Shown: piece after piece, positions 8,981 to 17,350 of the stretch
How the letters are laid out: each line of letters starts with the position of its first letter
How positions within the stretch are numbered: position 1 is the first letter of the stretch
DNA from: Paenibacillus taihuensis
GTDB lineage: Bacteria; Bacillota; Bacilli; Paenibacillales; Paenibacillaceae
NCBI RefSeq assembly: GCF_003386535.1
Contig: NZ_QTTN01000007.1
Span: 62,001-126,000 of the forward strand
Direction: 5' to 3'
Length of the DNA: 64,000 nt
Program-made: the position numbers and the translations under genes
The notes under the pieces: model-generated
Seen by the model: the letters and a program-made list of their open reading frames with translations, nothing else
Databases searched by the model: none
What the model was told of the DNA's origin: nothing

Positions 8981-10207
8981 TTATGCACTTGGATTCTCAT
9001 TCACAGTGGAAATTCCAAGGGCGGTGTTCTCCCACAAGATCTTCTTGACGAGCTCCCACTGCGACGTCTCGCATTGCACCATGAGCACCACTTCTGATGT
9101 AATTCGTTTGTCCCCGTTACCGGACTTCTTCATCATAATAAACTTAATGAAGAAGCCGAGTGCAATGCCCAGCACCGCACCAATGATCCCCCATAACACA
9201 GGTCCCCACTTTAATTCGAAGCCATAAATAGCGCCAAGCAGCATGAAACACGTTCCTAATATAGCGGCTAAGTCCAGCATACTGTATCCATCCGCCCGAT
9301 GTATGGAATCTAATACCGAGCGCGGCTCCTTCCACTTATCCATCGGGAAAGCATGCAAATTCCCTTTTGGAATCCCCATCTGTTCCATCGCAGTGATAGC
9401 CAGCTCTAAAAAGATCGACTGTTCGAACGTTGCCACTACCAGCATCTTCTTCACCTTCAGCAGTTGAGATAGTTGAAGCTTAGGATCACGATAATTTAAT
9501 CTTAAGAATTGAGATTGCTCTTTCTCGAACAGCTTGTTTTGCTCAACCGCAGATACGTATGCATCATAGAAGATGAAGGTATAGATGGAAGGCAGATAAA
9601 GGCACCACTGCATGTTTATGATTTGTTTCGCTTGGACGAAGTCACCGACAAGGGTGAAATGAATGGATTGAGGCAGATGGGAATAGTACATGATCGCAAT
9701 TGTATACCCGAATATGAATACGCCTGATATCACTTTATGTACATACATGTGTCCAAGTCCCGGCACCAGCATCGACCAAGCTAAGGCAACCCAAGGAACT
9801 CGCTTATCGAGGTAATTCGTATCCCAAGGTCCCATCCGTATGGGATCCAGAGGCGCATCCTCGCGATCAGCCAACAAATATTGTTTATTGATATCCAATG
9901 TGGAGCGGTAGGAATCCCATATCGCATACATGTAGATACCAACGTAGAGGATGAACCATCGTTCATTAATGACAGCTTTCGCCGTCTCGAAATGGCCTTG
10001 CAGCGTGTACATGATGGCAAGATTCACCTTTGCTTCATTATTAATAAATATTTCCCAGATGATCAAGATAAATGCTTTTGCATAACGATGTAAAATTAGG
10101 TTCCCGAATCCGGGGTACGAGAAGGCGAAGAACGTGACAACCCAAGGGTGCCGCAGATGAAGTTGGTTGGTGCTGAATTGGGAAAGATAAGCTCTGGAAC
10201 GTCTCAT
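8981..10207 (-). CDS. Uncharacterised membrane protein with an internal duplication
   Basis: A 408-residue protein of unknown function. Two homologous membrane modules are visible. One covers residues about 21-116 (WVVTFFAFSYPGFGNLILHR ... YAIWDSYRSTLDINKQYL). The other covers about 138-235 (WVALAWSMLVPGLGHMYVHK ... FIFYDAYVSAVEQNKLFEKE). Both share the P-G-[FL]-G-[NH]-x-x-x-H pattern, a Trp before the long inter-helix loop and a D[AS]Y exit. A cytoplasmic alpha/beta part follows (KKMLVVATFEQSIFLELAITAMEQMG), then two Gly-rich helices and a short tail, reminiscent of DUF1269-type proteins. The start is preceded by GGAGGGG. It stands alone with its own terminator. Confidence 0.75.
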   Translation of the reverse strand: MRRSRAYLSQFSTNQLHLRHPWVVTFFAFSYPGFGNLILHRYAKAFILIIWEIFINNEAKVNLAIMYTLQGHFETAKAVINERWFILYVGIYMYAIWDSYRSTLDINKQYLLADREDAPLDPIRMGPWDTNYLDKRVPWVALAWSMLVPGLGHMYVHKVISGVFIFGYTIAIMYYSHLPQSIHFTLVGDFVQAKQIINMQWCLYLPSIYTFIFYDAYVSAVEQNKLFEKEQSQFLRLNYRDPKLQLSQLLKVKKMLVVATFEQSIFLELAITAMEQMGIPKGNLHAFPMDKWKEPRSVLDSIHRADGYSMLDLAAILGTCFMLLGAIYGFELKWGPVLWGIIGAVLGIALGFFIKFIMMKKSGNGDKRITSEVVLMVQCETSQWELVKKILWENTALGISTVNENPSA

Positions 10208-10392
10208 TTTGCAGCCCCTCCTTGATCATGAAGAATAAATGCAAATGGAAATTTTAATCCAGTTTTATCTTTACCATATCTAACTAAACCATGTAAACAA
10301 TTTACAAATCGTGAAATTCTATGATTCTACCAAAATTTACATGTTTCTCCTCCCATTTACGAGGTTTAAGGAAGTAACGGGAGGAGATTACA

Positions 10393-11082
10393 ATGAAAAA
10401 AACGTTAATTTCAATTATTGCCGGCTGTACTCTATTAGCAGGTGCATCCAGTGCATTCGCAGCAACAACGACTGTTCAGAAAACGGTGAACTTCCGTACC
10501 GCGCCCAGTACAAGCAGTTCAACTTATGGATTTATTCAATCAGGCACCCAACTCACCGTCTTAGAAAAGGTCAATACATACTGGCTTAAAGTACAGTCTG
10601 GCAGCAAAGTGGGTTATGTTTCGACGAACTATGTCGGAGCCGTATCCGGCTCTACTTCCACTTCAAATACGACTTCAAGTTCAAAGACAGCAACGGGGAC
10701 TGCAAGCAAAATCGTATCGACTGCAAAAACATACCTAGGTGACTTTACGTACAAATGGGGCTCGGAGCCGTGGAATACAAGCTACAAGTATTCGGATTGT
10801 TCTTCCTTTGTTCAGCTTGTATTCAATAAGAAGAACGGCTTCAGCTTGCCGCGTTCCAGCATTCAGCAATCCAAGGTTGGTTCCTTCGTATCCAAATCTT
10901 CGCTCAAAGCCGGTGATCTCGTATTCTTCGATACGAACGGCGACGGCGTCATTAACCATGTCGGCATTTACATCGGCAGCGGACAATTTATCCATAGCTC
11001 GCCGACGAACCACGTCGGTACCAATACCCTGACTTCCGGTTACTGGAGCAGCCATTACAAGACTGCACGCCGGGTCATTTAA
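10393..11082 (+). CDS. Secreted SH3b-NlpC/P60 peptidoglycan endopeptidase
   Basis: A 229-residue exported protein. It has a Sec signal peptide (residues 1-23, AFA|AT), one bacterial SH3 domain (about 26-83, TVQKTVNFRTAPSTSS ... GYVSTNYVG) and a Ser/Thr linker to about 102. The NlpC/P60 domain has Cys136 (YSDCSSF), His189 (INHVGIYI) and His201 as the likely catalytic residues. Family members cut the D-Glu-diaminopimelate bond in peptidoglycan stems. The RBS is GGGAGGAG. It is probably involved in wall turnover; no neighbour suggests a more specific role. Confidence 0.88.
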   Translation: MKKTLISIIAGCTLLAGASSAFAATTTVQKTVNFRTAPSTSSSTYGFIQSGTQLTVLEKVNTYWLKVQSGSKVGYVSTNYVGAVSGSTSTSNTTSSSKTATGTASKIVSTAKTYLGDFTYKWGSEPWNTSYKYSDCSSFVQLVFNKKNGFSLPRSSIQQSKVGSFVSKSSLKAGDLVFFDTNGDGVINHVGIYIGSGQFIHSSPTNHVGTNTLTSGYWSSHYKTARRVI

Positions 11083-11205
11083 TGCGCTGATGCAGGTGGT
11101 TCGATCCAAGTTTTGTCAGGATTAAATCCGACCAAGCTCCTAATAATAATCGAGGCTTTAAGGGGATTCCTTGGCCTAGATGGATATAATTAGGAGGCAA
11201 ACAAA

Positions 11206-11820
11206 ATGAATCAATTCGGTCAGCAAAACTTTACAAGCGGATATTCCAATTACAATGCTTCCCAAAATCCAGTCATTTCTCATTTTGGCGGCTATTCCGT
11301 TGGTCAGTACAATGGTCAGCCTCAACAAGGATTCATGCAAAGCACTTCTTCCGGCGCTGCTTATCACTCCAATGAACAGCCAGTGATTGCGCACTACGGC
11401 GGGTACCAAGCAAACAACAATATGCAGCAGTATAGCAGCCAGCCTTACCATGCTTCTCAAGTACAGGGCTCGCAGCCGGTAATCTCCCTCTACGGCGGTT
11501 ACCAAGCAAACCATAACAACAATATGCAGCCATATAGCGGCCAGCCTTATCAAGCTTCTCACATGCAAAGCTCGCAGCCGGTGATCTCCCATTTCGGCGG
11601 TTACCAAGCAAACAACACTATGCACCAGCAGCAGCAATATAGCAGCCAGCAGCCCTACTATGCGTCTCAAGTACACGGCTCGCAGCCGGTAATCGAGCAC
11701 TATGGCGGTTATCAAGCTTCGAATTCGCCGCAATATGGCGGCTATCCGCAAAATTCCATGCATGCGTCGATGCAATCTTCTCAGCCGGTGATTGCACACC
11801 TCGGCTACAGAAGCAACTAG
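11206..11820 (+). CDS. Gln/Asn/Tyr-rich repeat protein with six QPVIxHxGGY motifs
   Basis: A 204-residue low-complexity protein without a signal peptide or transmembrane helix. The core motif [QN]PVI[SAE][HL][FYL]GGY occurs five times in full and a sixth time as QPVIAHLGY at the C-terminus. The motifs are spaced about 32-40 residues apart and separated by Q/N/S/Y-rich linkers (MQQYSSQPYHASQ, NMQPYSGQPYQAS). The RBS AGGAGG lies 7 bases from the ATG. I do not recognise the family. The composition resembles spore-coat, exosporium or prion-like assembly proteins, which is an inference from composition only. It ends in a strong terminator and appears monocistronic. Confidence 0.8.
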   Translation: MNQFGQQNFTSGYSNYNASQNPVISHFGGYSVGQYNGQPQQGFMQSTSSGAAYHSNEQPVIAHYGGYQANNNMQQYSSQPYHASQVQGSQPVISLYGGYQANHNNNMQPYSGQPYQASHMQSSQPVISHFGGYQANNTMHQQQQYSSQQPYYASQVHGSQPVIEHYGGYQASNSPQYGGYPQNSMHASMQSSQPVIAHLGYRSN

Positions 11821-11833
11821 TCGTTAACCAAAA

Positions 11834-11872
11834 AGGACTTTCGTCCCCTGCCAATACGGGGATGAAAGTCCT
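11834..11872. terminator. Bidirectional terminator
   Basis: AGGACTTTCGTCCCC pairs with CGGGGATGAAAGTCCT with one mismatch. It lies between the convergent repeat-protein and DUF155 genes and has T/A-rich flanks on both sides. Confidence 0.8.
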
Positions 11873-11875
11873 CTT

Positions 11876-12727
11876 TCATGCGTGGGTCGGAACCCAGCCT
11901 ACAATTTGCAATAGGGTGATGACCACTTCGATGACAATGAGGATCACGACGATCCATTCGACGAAGAGACCGCGAATCGAATGGCTGATGTCGGAGAAGC
12001 CCTCGGTGATGTGATATAGAATGTCCGTCTTGCTCTTCAATATCGTATACCGGTCGTTTAATTCGAAGAAATTCATCATCTGATCGTAGAACTGGCTAGC
12101 GGATTGATGGGTCCACGTAACCTCCGGCTTGTCCAGAATCATGATATAGGCAAGCGTGTTGAATTCATGCCGAACGATCTTCGCCGTTGTCCTGGCAAGC
12201 TCCTTGTTGCCTATTCGAAGCTTTCCCTTCTCTAATCGCTCGATCATCACTTCCAAGCTGTCTTGAATCAGACTCAGCTGCTGCTCGGCTTTCTCAAGCG
12301 CAACCGACTTGGCCAGCACCGTCGAGATTAACTCGGGAAAGAAGAACTCATACTCACTCACAACGACATACTCGTCCGTCAGTTCAAGGTTCTCAATGTC
12401 CCCGATATGCAGATTGTAGTCATCCGTGAAGTTCTCAGCACGTGATAGATCAATGTCTCGCTCGAACGATTGAAGAAACTTAAGAAACATGTTGATCTCG
12501 CCTTTGCCATGGTGATTGACAAAGACGACGCTGCCGAAAGAGAACACCAGCACCTGCTGCAGCTCATTGATGCGCGTAGGATAGATGGACTTCAGCTCTT
12601 GCGAGCGCAGGATTAATGGCTGTTCCCAGGTGAACTTCTTCGGGATGCCGAGATGAAGCGCGATTTTGTTCAGATCAATTTCATTGGTGACAGCTAGCGC
12701 CCGGAAAGAAATATTTTTGAGTTCCAT
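11876..12727 (-). CDS. RMD1/DUF155 family protein
   Basis: A 283-residue protein. The N-terminal part is an alpha/beta domain with VLVFSFGSVVFVNHHG (residues about 59-74). A helical region with ALEKAEQQLSLIQDSLEVMIERLEKG follows, then one C-terminal transmembrane helix (about 255-279, WIVVILIVIEVVITLLQIVGW). This is the architecture of RMD1/YagE (DUF155) proteins, which are membrane-tethered and found from bacteria to mitochondria; the biochemical role is unknown. The C-terminal tail anchor is a clear family feature. Confidence 0.85.
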   Translation of the reverse strand: MELKNISFRALAVTNEIDLNKIALHLGIPKKFTWEQPLILRSQELKSIYPTRINELQQVLVFSFGSVVFVNHHGKGEINMFLKFLQSFERDIDLSRAENFTDDYNLHIGDIENLELTDEYVVVSEYEFFFPELISTVLAKSVALEKAEQQLSLIQDSLEVMIERLEKGKLRIGNKELARTTAKIVRHEFNTLAYIMILDKPEVTWTHQSASQFYDQMMNFFELNDRYTILKSKTDILYHITEGFSDISHSIRGLFVEWIVVILIVIEVVITLLQIVGWVPTHA

Positions 12728-12803
12728 TTGAAGCTCCGCTTTCTATTAGGGGTGATAGACTTCAGTCTTCACCGGAAAGCATCAAAGTAAACTTGAAGCA
12801 TAG

Positions 12804-12834
12804 AAAAGAGCAGTCGGTTTAGGTTCGACTGCTC
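12804..12834 (-). terminator. Rho-independent terminator
   Basis: On the minus strand GAGCAGTCG and CGACTGCTC form a 9-bp stem with a 9-base loop, followed by TTTTC. It lies directly after the Lys/Ser-rich protein gene. Confidence 0.8.
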
Positions 12835-12851
12835 ATGCACGTTATAGCGTC

Positions 12852-13376
12852 TTATTTTAACAGATTCAAGTATTTCTCAGCTTCTTTAAACTCCGGAGTG
12901 TCCTTCATCTGTTCATAGAGGGCTTCGAACTGCTCCGGGTCAAACGTACCGTTATCAATCTGCTGGATATAATTGTCGATCTGCCGGTTCGCCTCATCCG
13001 AGTTGGCTGCAAGCTCATCGTGAAGGCTCTTCAGCTTGGCAGGCGGCTCCGTCTGTACGAGCTTATTCAGCTCTTGTTTTACAGTGACCAACTGCTGTTT
13101 GATTTCCTTCTCTGCTGCTTTGTTCGCCTTGCTCGTCGACTTGGACGTGGACTTGAGCGAAGAGGTAGTCGAAGAAGCGGCTTCGTTCGCCCGCTCCTGC
13201 TTCGCTTGCTGAATCAGATCCGGCAGCTTCTTATTGACCTGATTGACCGTCGCAGCGGTCTCCTTCGTCTGTTTGGCAAAGTGCACGGTATCCATGATGG
13301 GTTGTTTAAAATATAGAAATGTACCGCCGAGTATTACAACGAGTACGCTCGTAATGATCAATAATTTACGCAGCAT
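12852..13376 (-). CDS. Membrane-anchored helical protein of unknown function (DUF6376-like)
   Basis: A 174-residue protein with a single N-terminal membrane anchor (LLIITSVLVVILGGTFLYF, residues 4-22; no lipobox Cys). A mostly helical, charged extracytoplasmic part follows, with a Ser/Thr/Lys-rich linker (STTSSLKSTSKSTSKANKAA). The sequence loosely resembles small Bacillales envelope proteins of the DUF6376 type, but I am not sure. The start MLRKLL is chosen because AGGAGGATACCGG precedes it; the frame is open 38 codons further upstream without an RBS. Confidence 0.7.
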   Translation of the reverse strand: MLRKLLIITSVLVVILGGTFLYFKQPIMDTVHFAKQTKETAATVNQVNKKLPDLIQQAKQERANEAASSTTSSLKSTSKSTSKANKAAEKEIKQQLVTVKQELNKLVQTEPPAKLKSLHDELAANSDEANRQIDNYIQQIDNGTFDPEQFEALYEQMKDTPEFKEAEKYLNLLK

Positions 13377-13535
13377 CCGGTATCCTCCTATCCTTTTGCA
13401 GAAGAAAATTGCGTTTATGTCTCCAGATTTATAGACGCTAGTGAGACTGGCATTGTTGCAATTGCACCAACTTCTACTTAACCTCTTCACGCTGCTGTCT
13501 AATCAGGCGGTTAAGCTGCGAGTTCGATGAACGTG

Positions 13536-13558
13536 AAAAAAGCCGCAGGAATGCGGCT
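13536..13558 (-). terminator. Rho-independent terminator
   Basis: On the minus strand AGCCGCA and TGCGGCT form a stem with a 4-base loop, followed by TTTTTT. It closes the dehydrogenase-isomerase-ATP-grasp operon. Confidence 0.85.
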
Positions 13559-13565
13559 CTCTGAC

Positions 13566-14798
13566 TCAGTTCTTATGGAAATAATACTTCCGGTAATTGT
13601 TGATGTGGCCGAAGTAGTAACGTGATACGCGGAGAATACGTTTCAAGTTCAAATCCTTGCTGTACCAGAGCGACCCCAGCACTTTCTTCTGCTTGTAAAG
13701 GTAATTGATCTCTGCCGTTAACGCTGGATCAGTCACATATTTGCGAAGCACGCTGCGCGGAACATTCGTCCATAGCGTCGTCTGATCGCTGTATACGGTG
13801 TTCTCATTCTTGCCGTAGACTACATTGTCGATCAAGGCTGCGATCATGTTAAGCCCCGCTGCCCGCACGAAGAAGCTGCTTCTGCCGAGACGCGGGTTTA
13901 TTTCGAACAGCATATATTTGCCTGTTCGGCTGTCATATTTCATATCGATATTCGAGAAGCCGATATAACCGATCTCCTCGAGAAACTTCTTGATCTTCGC
14001 ATAAATCGCCATATCCGAACGGCTGATGATCGCTGCATAATTGCCTAGTGTCTTCGGTGTGTACTCCTCAAGCACCGGCTGGCCTAGACACATCAGCTTC
14101 ACGATTCCATTGTCGTCGGAGAAGCTGTTAATGACACGCATCGAGCTGTCGCCGCCCGGAATAAACTCCTGAATGATGAGCTTTCCTTGGTAATCCGACT
14201 TGTTCATGCTTCGAACCATCGTCAAATATTCTTCCTTCGTATCGAAGAAGAACACCTTCTTCTTGCCTTCAAACTCGCAATGTAAGTATTCGTACGCGTT
14301 GCTGTTCTCCGGTTTCACGACAATCGGAAATTGGAATTCCATCTCGTTCAGCGCAGTCTCGCGCTCGTTCGGCTCACTCACGATTGTTTTCGGATAGTCC
14401 AGTCCGTGCTGCTCGCACAGCTTATAGAACTTGTCCTTCGTATCGAGGGTATCGAGCAGCGATTCGGATATAAAGTGATTCGCGATCAGCCCTTTGAACG
14501 TACTGTAATGGCGCGACAGCATGCCAGCGTAGTAGTCCGAACATGGAATGACGACGAGTTTGCGGTTCGGTGAGGCATACTTCTCCAATATCTTCAGCAA
14601 TGCGCCGGGAAACACGCTCTCATTGTCAAAGCGGTCGATCTGCACGAGTTCGAACAACGAACTGTTCATCGTCGGAATTAGCAGTCGGCTGCACAGCAGA
14701 AGCGGCTTAATCCCATATCTCTCATGGATGAGTCTCACATTCCCGTAAGCATTCTCATCGCTTCCTAATATAATCGGCAGAAAATCTTTACTATTCAT
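13566..14798 (-). CDS. ATP-grasp superfamily ligase
   Basis: A 410-residue protein. A Rossmann-like N-terminal part comes first (DFLPIILGSDENAYGNVRLIHERYG). The ATP-grasp fold is marked by FPIVVKPENSNAYEYL (ATP-binding Lys), LIIQEFIPGG, GYIGFSNIDMKYD and YMLFEINPRLGRS (Mg-binding E/N). Such enzymes form amide or ester bonds through an acyl-phosphate. The overall organisation resembles D-aspartate ligase/PurK-like stand-alone ATP-grasp proteins, but the substrates are unknown. The start follows AAGGAGAAGACC. It is the last gene of a three-gene operon, 23 bases after the isomerase gene. Confidence 0.85.
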   Translation of the reverse strand: MNSKDFLPIILGSDENAYGNVRLIHERYGIKPLLLCSRLLIPTMNSSLFELVQIDRFDNESVFPGALLKILEKYASPNRKLVVIPCSDYYAGMLSRHYSTFKGLIANHFISESLLDTLDTKDKFYKLCEQHGLDYPKTIVSEPNERETALNEMEFQFPIVVKPENSNAYEYLHCEFEGKKKVFFFDTKEEYLTMVRSMNKSDYQGKLIIQEFIPGGDSSMRVINSFSDDNGIVKLMCLGQPVLEEYTPKTLGNYAAIISRSDMAIYAKIKKFLEEIGYIGFSNIDMKYDSRTGKYMLFEINPRLGRSSFFVRAAGLNMIAALIDNVVYGKNENTVYSDQTTLWTNVPRSVLRKYVTDPALTAEINYLYKQKKVLGSLWYSKDLNLKRILRVSRYYFGHINNYRKYYFHKN

Positions 14799-14821
14799 GG
14801 TCTTCTCCTTACCCTTCATCT

Positions 14822-15652
14822 TCATGGAAATTGTGCTCTTATGTAAGCTATGCTTTCAGCGACCTGATCTTCGCTCAAACCATGCAGGATTAATGGTCCT
14901 GTAAAATGCACTGCCGTAAGCAGCTGTAAATAATGATTATAATCGATGATGCCTTGTCCTGCAGCAACAAACTCCGCTTCCCCGTCCATGATGATATCCT
15001 TGGCATGGGCAATGACGATATGTTCGCCTAATAAGTCGAATCCCTCGCTCAATATATCATTCATCGAACGGTTACTCTCCGGATTATACAAATTCGCTGC
15101 ATCCATTACAATCTTGACGGATGGCGAGCTTAGCTCCTTGAGCAGTACCTTCGCTCGCTTCGCATCATATACGATATTGGCTAGCTCAGGCTCGACCCCG
15201 AGAAGGAGGTTATACTCCTCGGCAATTTCCACTGCAGCACACATCGTATGAAGCATATCAGACCATGCCTCTTGGCTTCCATTATCGGGATGCCTCCGCC
15301 ACATGTTGTCGCGATCCCTGCTTCCTGTGCAGAGCGTAATGACAGAAGTTCCAAGTGTGCTGCATGCTTGCGCTATTACGCGAAGACGCTCGATTCCTTC
15401 TCTCCGTTTGTTCGCGTCAGGATGTGCCATGTTGAACGTACCGGATATGGCCGACATCTCGATGTTGTTCCGCTCGCAGGCTCCTCTTATTGATCTCGCA
15501 AGCCGGGGGTCAATCTCTTCTGGCATGGATGACAATCCCGCGCAGGACATATTGAATTGCGTCTTCCGCAGATCATGCTCACGGATCGCCTGCAGCACCT
15601 CTTCAACTGATTTTCGGCTGAATGTTTTCGCGAATATCCCGAGCTCCATCAT
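14822..15652 (-). CDS. Sugar phosphate isomerase/epimerase (xylose isomerase-like TIM barrel)
   Basis: A 276-residue AP-endonuclease-2/xylose-isomerase-like TIM barrel. Likely metal ligands are the conserved acidic and His residues in LLGVEPELANI, VKIVMDAANLYNP, IVIAHAKDI and the C-terminal GPLILHGLSEDQ. Its start codon overlaps the stop of the dehydrogenase gene (TAATG), showing translational coupling. In such pairs the dehydrogenase and epimerase typically work on inositols, keto-inositols or sugar acids; the real substrate is not deducible. Confidence 0.85.
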   Translation of the reverse strand: MMELGIFAKTFSRKSVEEVLQAIREHDLRKTQFNMSCAGLSSMPEEIDPRLARSIRGACERNNIEMSAISGTFNMAHPDANKRREGIERLRVIAQACSTLGTSVITLCTGSRDRDNMWRRHPDNGSQEAWSDMLHTMCAAVEIAEEYNLLLGVEPELANIVYDAKRAKVLLKELSSPSVKIVMDAANLYNPESNRSMNDILSEGFDLLGEHIVIAHAKDIIMDGEAEFVAAGQGIIDYNHYLQLLTAVHFTGPLILHGLSEDQVAESIAYIRAQFP

Positions 15653-16725
15653 TAGACGGCACCGGTAACTTCGGACAGTTTAACCTTGCCGCCGCCGAGT
15701 GCTGCAGATCTGGCGAGCGCAACCATCGCTCTCATATTCTGAATACCATCATGGATCGATGCGCCGATCTGTGGCATACCGCCCAGGATTGTATTCGCAA
15801 AGCCTTCAAGCTGAAGTCTGTAGAAATGCGCATCTGCTCCGATCGGTCTGCGATAGACGCCATCTCGGGCCGAGAACACTTCCACGTCGCTCGCCTTGAA
15901 CAGCCAAGGATTGTACGTTTTCGCGGTGACACTTCCATGCTCGCCATACACTTCGAAGCCTTCGTGCCAATCCATACGCACCGCAACGGTGAGATCCAGC
16001 TGACCAACGGTGCCGTTCGCATATTCGATTGTGCACAACCAGTTATGCGCGCCGAATTTCTCCGTATGCCATGCATGCACGCTCTCGATCTCGCCGCCTA
16101 ACCATCTCGCCGTATCCACAAGATGACTGCCATGCGTCATCATATAATAGCGCTGCTTGTCCAGCTTCGGATTGCCTTCTGGTCTCTTCGCTGCATCACT
16201 CGTAATCATAACAGGCATCACATTATCCGTCACCGTATATCGGTAAGTTGAATCACAATACCATGCTTTCAGCGCCAGCATCTCGCCCATCTCTTCATCA
16301 ATAAACTGCTTCGCATAAGCGATGCCAGGATCGAATCGCTTCATATTGCCGACCTGAAATGTCAGATTCGAGCGCCGGACCATCTCTTCGAGTTCCTCGC
16401 ATTCCTCTATCGTTACGCCTAACGGCTTCTCGACAAGCACATGTTTTCCGGCGAGCACAGCTTTCTTCGCCATCGGAACATGGAATTGATCCGCAATCCC
16501 AATAATAACTGCTTCTATCTCAGGATCGGCGAGCATCTCATCGTAATTCGTATATGTTCGCTTCGGGATAAATTTACTGTTCATCTTCTCTACCAAATCT
16601 TCAGCAACGTCGCAGATGGCAACGAGCTCCACATGGTTCGCTCTCACGCAAGCTTCCAAATGAGCAGCTTGTGAGATAACGCCGCAGCCAAGCACACCGA
16701 CCTTTAACTTGGTGGCATGTATCAT
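15652..16725 (-). CDS. Gfo/Idh/MocA family oxidoreductase
   Basis: A 357-residue NAD(P)-dependent dehydrogenase. The Rossmann motif GVLGCGVISQAAHLEA is at residues 10-25. VLVEKPLGVT carries the family EKP motif near residue 100. The C-terminal alpha/beta domain includes MMTHGSHLVDTARWLGGEI, with the usual catalytic His. It probably oxidises a sugar or cyclitol. It is the first gene of the operon; an RBS-like AGAGGTG lies upstream. Confidence 0.88.
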   Translation of the reverse strand: MIHATKLKVGVLGCGVISQAAHLEACVRANHVELVAICDVAEDLVEKMNSKFIPKRTYTNYDEMLADPEIEAVIIGIADQFHVPMAKKAVLAGKHVLVEKPLGVTIEECEELEEMVRRSNLTFQVGNMKRFDPGIAYAKQFIDEEMGEMLALKAWYCDSTYRYTVTDNVMPVMITSDAAKRPEGNPKLDKQRYYMMTHGSHLVDTARWLGGEIESVHAWHTEKFGAHNWLCTIEYANGTVGQLDLTVAVRMDWHEGFEVYGEHGSVTAKTYNPWLFKASDVEVFSARDGVYRRPIGADAHFYRLQLEGFANTILGGMPQIGASIHDGIQNMRAMVALARSAALGGGKVKLSEVTGAV

Positions 16726-16882
16726 CTATGTATTTCACCTCTGTCTCCTATCGATGATTCTACAATAGCATCACACGTAGCAAAAACCAATTCGTACCGG
16801 CAAAACAGCCAACTATTTACAGTATCGACTTGCGATGCTATACTCCGAAATGCTGACCAGTGCATAAATCAGGAGGAGCTGA

Positions 16883-16894
16883 ATGCCCATATGA
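16883..16894 (+). other. Three-codon leader ORF overlapping the next start
   Basis: AGGAGGAGCTGA is followed by ATG CCC ATA TGA. The TGA of this minimal reading frame overlaps the ATG of the DUF2568 gene at base 16891. The strong Shine-Dalgarno is 14 bases from the real ATG, too far for an optimal start, but well placed for this mini-ORF. Termination-reinitiation coupling is therefore possible. This is an inference. Confidence 0.3.
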
Positions 16895-17229
16895 TCATCA
16901 TTAAAAATATCAATTTATTGCTTCGATTTCTATTGGAATTATTCGCTTTGGGGTCACTCGCTTACTGGGGATGGCACACAGGGAATCGAACGATTTGGAG
17001 AATCGTACTAAGCGTTGGAGCCCCGCTTCTCGCGGCAGTCGTCTGGGGCATGTTCGTCGCGCCAAAAGCTTCGATCGTTGTGCCGACTTGGCTTCAACTG
17101 CTCCTGGAAATTGTCGTGATGGGCTCAGCTGCTGTAGCACTCTATGCAGCAGGACGGGTAACGCTCAGTACCGTTTTCTTGTTGATTTATATTGTAAACC
17201 GCATCCTCATTTATGTGTGGGATCAGTGA
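16891..17229 (+). CDS. YrdB-like (DUF2568) membrane protein
   Basis: A 112-residue protein with four predicted transmembrane helices. The early motif LLRFLLELFALGSLAYWGW and the following VGAPLLAAVVWGMFVAPKA are typical of the YrdB/DUF2568 family of small Bacillales membrane proteins, whose function is unknown. The ATG is set by homology to the family start; upstream codons in frame lack a ribosome binding site. It is divergent from the Gfo/Idh operon. Confidence 0.8.
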   Translation: MIIIKNINLLLRFLLELFALGSLAYWGWHTGNRTIWRIVLSVGAPLLAAVVWGMFVAPKASIVVPTWLQLLLEIVVMGSAAVALYAAGRVTLSTVFLLIYIVNRILIYVWDQ

Positions 17230-17301
17230 ATGTAAGTCGCCTCCATTCCTCCGAGCGAACAAAACCGTCGCTCCCCCGCTGGTACCTAGCCTCGAGAGAG
17301 A

Positions 17302-17346
17302 AAAAAAGGGCCGTCCCTCAGTCATTTATGACTTTCGGAACAGCCC
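17302..17346 (-). terminator. Rho-independent terminator
   Basis: On the minus strand GGGCTGTTCC pairs with GGGACGGCCC (with G-U pairs) and an inner AGTCAtaaaTGACT stem extends it. TTTTTTT follows. It closes the ArsR-AHSA1-UvrA-YdeI operon. Confidence 0.75.
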
Positions 17347-17350
17347 CCTC

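Noticed and set aside
11176-11799. A 207-codon minus-strand ORF opposite the QPVIxHxGGY repeat protein
   Set aside because: It also shows repeats, but only as the mirror of the plus-strand repeats. The plus-strand frame has the RBS and terminator.
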